Source: Promethearchaeota archaeon (GTDB lineage Archaea > Asgardarchaeota > Lokiarchaeia > Sigyniarchaeales > SOKP01). From it: a stretch of DNA of 31,341 nucleotides. The first letter of the stretch is position 1, and each line of letters begins with the position of its first letter. Position numbers and translations under genes: made by a program. The stretch is taken from positions 1 through 31,341 of the forward strand of contig JAUWZT010000006.1 of assembly GCA_030615145.1 (NCBI GenBank), given 5' to 3'. The notes under the pieces were generated by a model. The model searched no databases. It saw only the letters and a list, made by a program, of their open reading frames with translations, and was not told where the DNA came from. This document shows, in pieces, positions 25,621 through 31,341 of this stretch.

Positions 25621-26943
25621 ATGGCAAATAAAGTAAAGGTCGCCTTTCTACAGTCATCTGATTGCTGGGGTTGTCATCAGTCACTTTTGAACGCCCATCT
25701 CGGTCTCCTAAACATTTTGCCCAGTTTAGATATCGTTTATTGGCCAGCTGTCGTTGATTTCAAGCACGATTCGCTAAAAGCACGACCAGACGGAGATATT
25801 CTAGTAGGTTTTGTTGAGGGCAGTATGAGAACCAATGCAGACATAGAAAACGCTAAGTTAATGAGAGCAAAATGTCAACTCATTATTGCCTTCGGCTCGT
25901 GTGCGTGTTATGGAAACGTTCATGGATTAGCCAATCAATGGGACATTCAAGAAGCAATTTATAGGAAGTTTACAGAAGCCGAATCCATTACTAACGAGAA
26001 TCCTACGGAACCAAAAGAACACATGCCTGGTTTTGCCAGTAAAATAGTTCCTCTTGACGAGATAATAGCGGTGGATGTTTTCATGGCGGGATGTCCTCCT
26101 AAACCTGAAGCCATATTTTCAGCAGTTGAATTTTTACTTGGACAAAAACCACAACCTATGAGTGAAACTGCATTCTGCAACGATTGCTCTTTAAACAACG
26201 AGAATTGTCTTTTAGAGAAAGGTACATTATGTTTTGGCCCCATTACGAGTACAGGGTGTACATTAAAATGTACTGACGACGGAAATCCATGCGTTGGATG
26301 CTTAGGACCTGCAAAATCAGTATCCTCGAGAGTAGGCAAATTAGCACAGATGACAGAGAACCTTGAACAAATCAGTTCAGGCGATAAAAAGAATTTATAC
26401 GAGTTCTTAACGCTTTTCCTTAACATACCACTAATGGCGGGTTTTGATCTTGCTGGAGATATATTACAGCAAGTTAAAAAAACAGGAGAAACTCAAACTA
26501 CATTAGCTAATCTCCCATATGAAACTGGAAATATCGCAACAAAGATTATGGCATTTTTGAAAAACCATAGAGAATTTACTGAGATTTCTACTGTGTGCGA
26601 TACTTGTCCAAGAATAATTGGGAGTAAGTCTCAAATGACAAGAGTAAAGCGCGATTACGAAGGACTTCCTAACATGGAGGATTGCTTAATCGAGCAAGGA
26701 TATCTCTGCGCAGGACCTATAACAAGAGCTGGATGTGGTGGATTGTGTCTAAAAGTCAATACGCCTTGTTCTGGCTGTTATGGCCAAACAGCTTGGAATG
26801 TTGACCAAGCCGAACGATATGTCGATATAGTAACGAAAGATTATAATGTAGCTTTATCAAAAGAAGAATTGCTTGTCCAGATAAAAGATAAGCTTGGCTT
26901 CGCTGAGAAGTTTACGTTAGCGACTAATAAAAATTATAGATAA
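25621..26943 (+). CDS. vhuG: [NiFe] hydrogenase small subunit, Mvh/Vhu type, with duplicated Fe-S module
   Basis: The small subunit carries electrons from the NiFe site to MvhD and Hdr. The N-terminal part has C15 and C18 (DCWGCHQ), the GSCACYG segment (C94, C96) and the GCPPKPE motif (C158), as in group 3c enzymes. The product is 440 residues, well above the roughly 300 usual for MvhG. The extra length comes from a repeated cysteine module: C196, 204, 213, 217, 224, 227 and again C355, 363, 372, 376, 383, 386, with identical spacing (offset 159), each preceded by a C-x2-C (186/189; 326/329). The second copy, with CDTCPR, looks like the canonical MvhG C-terminus. First gene of the hydrogenase operon. 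Confidence 0.92.
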   Translation: MANKVKVAFLQSSDCWGCHQSLLNAHLGLLNILPSLDIVYWPAVVDFKHDSLKARPDGDILVGFVEGSMRTNADIENAKLMRAKCQLIIAFGSCACYGNVHGLANQWDIQEAIYRKFTEAESITNENPTEPKEHMPGFASKIVPLDEIIAVDVFMAGCPPKPEAIFSAVEFLLGQKPQPMSETAFCNDCSLNNENCLLEKGTLCFGPITSTGCTLKCTDDGNPCVGCLGPAKSVSSRVGKLAQMTENLEQISSGDKKNLYEFLTLFLNIPLMAGFDLAGDILQQVKKTGETQTTLANLPYETGNIATKIMAFLKNHREFTEISTVCDTCPRIIGSKSQMTRVKRDYEGLPNMEDCLIEQGYLCAGPITRAGCGGLCLKVNTPCSGCYGQTAWNVDQAERYVDIVTKDYNVALSKEELLVQIKDKLGFAEKFTLATNKNYR

Positions 26944-26961
26944 TAATAGGTGGAAAAAAAA

Positions 26962-28266
26962 ATGGTAAAAGAAATAGTAGTTGAACCAGTCACTCGATTA
27001 GAAGGCCATGGAGGATTAAGAATTGTTATTGGAGACGATGGTAAGGTAAAGGACGCCCAGTTTAATATCACTTCAACGAGATTTTTTGAGAAGTTTTGCG
27101 AAGGTCGATATTGCGAACATGTACCTAGGATTACGCCAAGAATTTGTGGAATATGCCCTATTCCTCATCATTTAGCACCAACAAAAGCGGTAGAAGACGC
27201 TTGGGGGGTAGAAATTCCTACTCCTGCGTTAAAACTAAGAAAATTACTAATAAATGCTAAGCAATATTCTTCACATATGCTTCATTTTTACGCGTTAGCA
27301 GCACCAGATTTTCTCTTAGGACCTTTTGCTGATCCAGCTTTGAGGAATGTCGTTCACGTGATAAATAAGATGCCCGATGTTGGGGCAATGGCATTAAAGA
27401 TGATGGATTTCGGTCAAAAATTATGCGCTGAAATCGGTGGTAAGTCAGTACACCCTGTTTCTGCAATTGTAGGCGGGATGAAAAAACCAATGGACGAAGT
27501 TGCAAGGGATAAATTTTTAAAAATGGTTCCTGAGCAAGTTGATTTCATGAAGAAGACAGTTGATATTGCCCTAAAAGTTATAACTGATTATTGGGATGTC
27601 GTTGCTAATGTAGGTGTTGTGCCAACTTATTATCTTGGTATGACGAAAAACGGAGTACACGATATTTACGAAGGCGATCTTAGAATAGTCACTCCCGATG
27701 GTAAAAAGATCGATTATGATGTTCATAATTATCTGGATGTTATAGGGGAACACATTCCTGATCATTCTTACGCTACCCACACGTATTATAAACCAGCAGG
27801 ATATCCCGATGGCATTTATCGAGCCAATACTCTAGCAATGACGAATTGCGCTGATAAAATGGCAACGCCTTTAGCTGACGAGGCTTTAAAGGCAATGAAA
27901 GCCAAAATTGGCGATGTGTCGCATCATACATTTGCTTATCATTGGGCGCGAATTATTGAAGCTGTAGAGGCAATTGAATTAATCGCACAATATCTTGAAG
28001 ACCCAGACATAGTAAATCCCGATTGCAAGACATTAGATGTGGAACCGCGAGAAGGTAGCGGTGTTGGCGTTGTGGAAGCTCCCAGAGGTATATTGTTGTA
28101 TAATATCTGGTCTGACGATCAAGGTATTTGTAAGAAGTTAAACCTTCTAGTTGCAACGAACCACAATATCGCTGGAATCGAGAAGACATTAATGCATGTT
28201 GCTAAACAAGTGTTCGAAGATAAGGCCTTGGAAGGATTAAAATTACCAGACCCTTGGATTAAATAA
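26962..28266 (+). CDS. vhuA: [NiFe] hydrogenase large subunit, truncated form lacking the C-terminal nickel motif
   Basis: This is the large subunit of an Mvh/Vhu-type (group 3c) hydrogenase. The N-terminal nickel-ligand motif RICGICPIPHH is present (R-x-C-G-x-C). The protein ends GLKLPDPWIK, so the second motif (DPCxxCxxH) that completes the NiFe site is missing from this chain; it is supplied by the separate vhuU gene just downstream. The start is taken at ATG 26962 because GGTGG lies at ribosome-binding distance before it. A GTG at 26950 is part of that site and would add four residues (438 against 434). The gene follows the small-subunit gene by 18 bases. Confidence 0.93.
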   Translation: MVKEIVVEPVTRLEGHGGLRIVIGDDGKVKDAQFNITSTRFFEKFCEGRYCEHVPRITPRICGICPIPHHLAPTKAVEDAWGVEIPTPALKLRKLLINAKQYSSHMLHFYALAAPDFLLGPFADPALRNVVHVINKMPDVGAMALKMMDFGQKLCAEIGGKSVHPVSAIVGGMKKPMDEVARDKFLKMVPEQVDFMKKTVDIALKVITDYWDVVANVGVVPTYYLGMTKNGVHDIYEGDLRIVTPDGKKIDYDVHNYLDVIGEHIPDHSYATHTYYKPAGYPDGIYRANTLAMTNCADKMATPLADEALKAMKAKIGDVSHHTFAYHWARIIEAVEAIELIAQYLEDPDIVNPDCKTLDVEPREGSGVGVVEAPRGILLYNIWSDDQGICKKLNLLVATNHNIAGIEKTLMHVAKQVFEDKALEGLKLPDPWIK

Positions 28267-28296
28267 AAATAAAAAAAGGAAACTGTGAAAAAAAAA

Positions 28297-28449
28297 ATGA
28301 GCGAAGAAATTCCGGAAGGAGTAGTAAATCTCTTAGAAATGATAGTCCGTTGTTTTGACTGCTGACTATCGTGTGCCGCCCACATTACTGTGGTAAAAGA
28401 GGACGGTGAAGAGATTTACTCTCGCAAGTTGAAAGTTGGCTTAGGATGA
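28297..28449 (+). CDS. vhuU: Selenocysteine-containing hydrogenase peptide VhuU (in-frame TGA = Sec23)
   Basis: From ATG 28297 the frame encodes SEEIPEGVVNLLEMIVR and CFDC, then TGA at 28363-28365, then LSCAAHITVVKEDGEEIY and a tail ending in TGA at 28447-28449: 50 codons. With TGA read as selenocysteine the core is D21-C22-U23-L24-S25-C26-A27-A28-H29, which fits the L2 motif D-x-[C/U]-x-x-C-x-x-H that ligates nickel, exactly what the preceding large subunit lacks. This matches VhuU of methanogens, where the C-terminal piece of the large subunit is a separate selenopeptide. Reading through the stop keeps normal composition (RKLKVGLG). A 21-residue extension after H29 may be removed on maturation. 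GTGA before the ATG is the likely ribosome-binding site. Alternative: a dead fragment, unlikely given the intact operon. Confidence 0.88.
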
Positions 28450-28505
28450 ATATCCAATAAAAATTATAGATTGGATATAACTGCCCCTGCAGGGGTTAAA
28501 GCCAA
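28436..28505 (+). promoter_or_regulatory. Candidate SECIS region: hairpins across and after the vhuU stop
   Basis: TTGGCTT (28436-28442) pairs with AAGCCAA (28499-28505), enclosing two hairpins: ATATCCAAT/ATTGGATAT around an 11-base A/T loop (28450-28478) and CCCC-TGCA-GGGG (28484-28495). Archaeal selenoprotein mRNAs need a SECIS element, usually in the 3' UTR, and this is the only strongly structured stretch next to vhuU. The classical archaeal GAA/A internal loop is not evident, so which part acts is uncertain. Confidence 0.45.
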
Positions 28506-28545
28506 TAAATGTTTTAAATAAAAACGAACGAAAAAATGGAAAAAA

Positions 28546-29061
28546 GTGAAAAAAATGACAATAGATTTTGAATTTAGAAAACAAGTTATGGATTATCATA
28601 TCGGGTCTGATTTGATTAAATATTGCTATCAATGTAGTCGCTGTTCAGACAATTGTCCAATTACTAATGTAACGACAGACTTCTATACGACTACAGGATA
28701 CAATCCAAGAGCTAATATTTTAAAAGCATTGTTAGGATACAAAGATGCGATATTTTCTGAAGATCCTTTAGCAATTTGGGGCTGCACAGTTTGCGATACA
28801 TGCGACGAGGTTTGCCCACAGAGCATAGAATTGACAGAAATCTTTACTTTCTTAAAAAACGAGTCCACTAAACAAGGAAATGCGCCTGAATTTATTTATT
28901 TACAAGCGAGAGCAATTTTTGATAGTGCAAAAGCAATACCTTCCCAGCCTGCTATAGAACGCAGACGAGAACAATTAGGTCTACCTGCTGTTGCTGCACC
29001 AGATGTAAGCGAATTACAAACTTTATTAAAAAATATAGGAGCAGATAAAAAGCTTAAATAG
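28546..29061 (+). CDS. hdrC: Heterodisulfide reductase subunit C
   Basis: A protein of 171 residues with two ferredoxin-type 4Fe-4S sites: C27, C30, C33, C37 (YCYQCSRCSDNCP) and C80, C83, C86, C90 (GCTVCDTCDEVCPQ). This is the HdrC pattern; HdrC passes electrons between HdrA and HdrB. ATG 28555 is an equally good or better start (168 residues) because the GTG at 28546 belongs to a GTGA ribosome-binding motif. It lies 97 bases after vhuU and directly before hdrB. HdrA is not in the window. Confidence 0.93.
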   Translation: MKKMTIDFEFRKQVMDYHIGSDLIKYCYQCSRCSDNCPITNVTTDFYTTTGYNPRANILKALLGYKDAIFSEDPLAIWGCTVCDTCDEVCPQSIELTEIFTFLKNESTKQGNAPEFIYLQARAIFDSAKAIPSQPAIERRREQLGLPAVAAPDVSELQTLLKNIGADKKLK

Positions 29062-29077
29062 GAGGAATGATGAGAAA

Positions 29078-29950
29078 ATGACAGAATATAAGATGTTTGA
29101 GGGTTGTACGATCGGAAACCGCATTCCATTTATAGAAGCAGCTTCCAGAAAAGTTTTTGATAAAGTTGGAATTGAGACATCACAAACGAACTTTTCTTGT
29201 TGCCCAGACCCTACGGGCATGAAATCGTTTGATAACGACGCTTGGTTGGCAATCGGTGCAAGAAATCTATGTTTAGCGGAAGCTGAAGGAAAAGACATAA
29301 TTTCTCTATGTAATGGTTGTGCCAACACGCTTAGAGGTGTTCAGCATCAATTAAAGCACGATTCATGGAAAATGGATAAGGTCAATAAAGAACTCGCTAA
29401 GATCGGGAAAGAATATAAAGGCACAATAGACATTAAGCATTTTGTTGATGTGCTGAGCAATAAATTAGATCAGGTCAAAGGAGCAATAACTAAGCCACTT
29501 GATGGTCTAAAGGTTGCTGTCCATCCAGGGTGCCATTATATGCGACCAGCTGAGTGGATGGAATCAGACGATCCCATGAGACCAACAACGCTAAAGAAGC
29601 TCGTAGAAGCAAGTGGAGCAACTGTTGTTGATTACGGAGAGGAAATCCTATGCTGTGGAAGTGCTGTAACTAACGCCTACGAGGAACACGGATTTGCTAA
29701 CTTAAAGATTAAGATGGATGCCATCAAGAAATCTGGCGCAGATGTGATTGCTGTAAATTGTCCTGCGTGTTATCAACAATTCGACACGAGACAGAGAGAT
29801 TTAGGTAAAAAATTCGAGACTGAATACGATACTCCCGTAATGTATATCACAGAGCTTTATGCTTTAGCGATGGGGTTCACTCCAGATGAGATCGGCTTGA
29901 AGTTTCACAGAGTTCGATTGAAATCCACGTTAGAAAAACTTGGTTTATAA
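29078..29950 (+). CDS. hdrB: Heterodisulfide reductase subunit B
   Basis: HdrB holds the two noncubane 4Fe-4S clusters that reduce the heterodisulfide (or an analogous disulfide). The 290-residue protein has both CCG motifs: C10, C41-C42, C78, C81 (SCCPDP; CNGC) and C152, C192-C193, C228, C231 (HPGCHY; LCCGSA; CPAC), with the C-x30-CC-x35-C-x2-C spacing of the family. A GGAGG (29061-29065) overlaps the hdrC stop and precedes ATG 29078. Organisms of this kind are not expected to make CoM-SH/CoB-SH methane chemistry evident from this window, so the physiological disulfide is unknown. Confidence 0.94.
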   Translation: MTEYKMFEGCTIGNRIPFIEAASRKVFDKVGIETSQTNFSCCPDPTGMKSFDNDAWLAIGARNLCLAEAEGKDIISLCNGCANTLRGVQHQLKHDSWKMDKVNKELAKIGKEYKGTIDIKHFVDVLSNKLDQVKGAITKPLDGLKVAVHPGCHYMRPAEWMESDDPMRPTTLKKLVEASGATVVDYGEEILCCGSAVTNAYEEHGFANLKIKMDAIKKSGADVIAVNCPACYQQFDTRQRDLGKKFETEYDTPVMYITELYALAMGFTPDEIGLKFHRVRLKSTLEKLGL

Positions 29951-30025
29951 CCAAATTTATAACTTTATTTTTTTATTTATTTTTTTTTTCTTTAATGTCA
30001 AACCCCACTCACTCGACAAAATAGA
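29951..30025 (+). terminator. T-rich end of the hydrogenase-hdr operon
   Basis: A long T-rich tract (about 29966-29993) follows the hdrB stop, as is common at archaeal transcription ends; no strong hairpin precedes it. The convergent transposase gene begins (at its 3' end) directly after. Confidence 0.45.
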
Positions 30026-31341
30026 TTAGGCCCCCTCTAGTTGAGTCAAATTATCTTTAAATTGGGTAAAGTTTCCCGTATCTTTTTCTCTAATTCTCCA
30101 CGTGCGCCTTACTGTTGCGTACTGCGCGTTAAATTCTTTCCTTTGGGCTTCAATAAGTGGTGTTTCACACGCTAAAAGCACGCTTGTCACATTTTTTTTC
30201 GTAAAATCGATATCTAATAGCTGAACATGCAGTCCTCCGTGATTCAGAAATGCTCTTGCGACATTTTCACGGCCTAAAAGGGCTTTAAAATGATGCTTGC
30301 TTCGGTGAAACAACTGCTCCTTGGCGTTATTGGTAAAATCTAAATCCTCGACATCGTAAGCGGGGTATAATCCTTCACTATAAGAATTTATTAACCGAAC
30401 CCATTGTTGCCATATTTCCTCGCAACTTAATTTGAAAGACGGCCGCTGCCACTTGATGTTCTGTGGATTAGTTTCCAATTTTCTCCTTTTCAAGCGGCTC
30501 TGGAGTTTGTACACCCATTTTTTCGCTTCTTTCTCGATTTGAGAAGACTTCTTCTCCCTTTTAGCCAAAGTCTTACGAATCTGCTGAAAATCAGGTATTA
30601 AAGACGTTACTTCTTCTCGTAAATAACGGTTCTCTTGAAGTAAATTCCTTAATGCTGCAATTAGAGCGTTTAATGTACGAGATACTTTTGGGGTGAACTC
30701 TATTTCCTCAAATTGTTCCAAGCGCGACACCACATACTCTAAATTCGCATAGGCTTCGATTCCCGGAAACACATCAAATCGATCGCCTCGCGTGGAGATG
30801 GCACATTTCAGCTCCTCGCTAATGGGACGAAACAGCTTGTAGAGCTCGTTTGAGTCGGAATTCTTACTATTTTGGATAATTGAGAGCTTTTTTACGGATT
30901 GCCGAAGAGATTTTTTGAGATATGAGTCTTTCGAAGCAATGGGCTCGGCAACATGGTTAAGAAAGTGGTATTGGCAGTACGCATGTGGGATATCTGGTTT
31001 GAATTGCTTAACACTATTTACAATGTTTTTTTGCTTGTCGGAAATGATGGCTACGATGGGAACGTTATAGAGCGTTTCAATTTCTCGAAATATCGTGCAT
31101 AATACGGATGCGGGAGCAGACTCTAAGTTCCTTGCAAGAAGCACGTTTCCCGTAAGGCGATCAGAAAAAACCCAAAGAGAAGGCTCATGTTTAACTGGTT
31201 GGGCCCCATCAAGCGATAAAACGATCTTCCCGCTTATCTGGACCTCCTTTAGGACTTTTTTGTCTGTGTATTGCTTTCCTGCCATTTCAAAAAATTCACA
31301 GATGCTTCTCACCGTGTTCCTCGAAATTGACACGTCCCAAT
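30026..31341 (-). mobile_element. DDE transposase (MULE-like), N-terminus beyond the window
   Basis: The reverse frame is open to the window edge (the codons for W, D precede the GTG at 31333), so the true start and the N-terminal DNA-binding domain lie outside; VSISRNTVR at the edge looks like the end of a helix-turn-helix. In the visible 435 residues D42 (LSLDGAQP) and D99 (AIISDKQK) fit the first two catalytic aspartates, followed by CQYHFLNH, a helical insertion, and TNNAKEQ with the probable catalytic glutamate. This is the MULE-type DDE layout. The frame is intact, so the element may be active. Terminal inverted repeats could not be paired because only one end is visible. Confidence 0.85.

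Noticed and set aside
28119..28385. 88-codon reverse-strand frame over the end of vhuA and the vhuU region
   Set aside because: It is antisense to the conserved hydrogenase genes, has a low-complexity hydrophobic composition, and exists only as a shadow.
29067..29081. Tiny frame ATGATGAGAAAATGA overlapping the hdrB start as a regulatory leader
   Set aside because: Its first ATG is too close to GGAGG for initiation and four codons can easily arise by chance in this A-rich spacer.
1..31341. CRISPR array
   Set aside because: No series of regularly spaced direct repeats was seen; the only long repeat occurs twice, 6.4 kb apart.

Overview
The window looks like chromosomal DNA from an anaerobic archaeon, most likely an Asgard archaeon of the Lokiarchaeia type. 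This is inferred from gene content, not from a marker phylogeny. The DNA is AT-rich and many start codons are preceded by GGTGA/GGAGG-like Shine-Dalgarno motifs. The genes include a tungsten-type aldehyde ferredoxin oxidoreductase, FwdA of the archaeal Wood-Ljungdahl pathway, HypD/E/F, an Mvh/Vhu-type [NiFe] hydrogenase joined to heterodisulfide reductase subunits, a free-standing roadblock/LC7 protein and a selenocysteine-encoded VhuU peptide.

Layout. 1-424 (-) is the N-terminal part of an aldehyde ferredoxin oxidoreductase. 925-1035 holds an unusual tRNA-Cys(GCA) directly upstream of cysS, followed by a PIG-L deacetylase and a convergent roadblock protein. 3774-4611 has no intact gene but carries a metallo-beta-lactamase remnant and a strongly structured element. 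fwdA (-), a small membrane protein (+) and a mobA-like gene with no ordinary start codon (-) follow. purF (+) meets a PurF paralogue that lacks the catalytic cysteine (-). Next come hypF, a beta-helix surface protein, a PLC-like phosphodiesterase, hypD, a MNT/HEPN toxin-antitoxin pair and hypE. The stretch from 18.7 to 25.6 kb is accessory: a zinc-finger protein, two overlapping genes of unknown function, a TPR-pseudorhomboid fusion, a gene graveyard (SDR and LigA remnants) and a zinc-ribbon protein, all lying between two identical 54-bp direct repeats. From 25.6 kb an apparent operon encodes the hydrogenase small subunit, a large subunit that lacks its C-terminal nickel ligands, the separate selenocysteine peptide VhuU that supplies them, HdrC and HdrB. 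The window ends inside a DDE transposase.

How the parts fit. HypF, HypD and HypE build the Fe(CN)2CO group of the NiFe centre that the hydrogenase operon needs. Hydrogen oxidised by Vhu/Mvh would feed HdrBC (HdrA and MvhD are not in this window), yielding reduced ferredoxin for CO2 reduction by the Fwd complex. MobA is consistent with the pterin cofactors of Fwd and perhaps related W/Mo enzymes. The most instructive item is vhuU: a 50-codon gene with an in-frame TGA that standard gene callers would miss.
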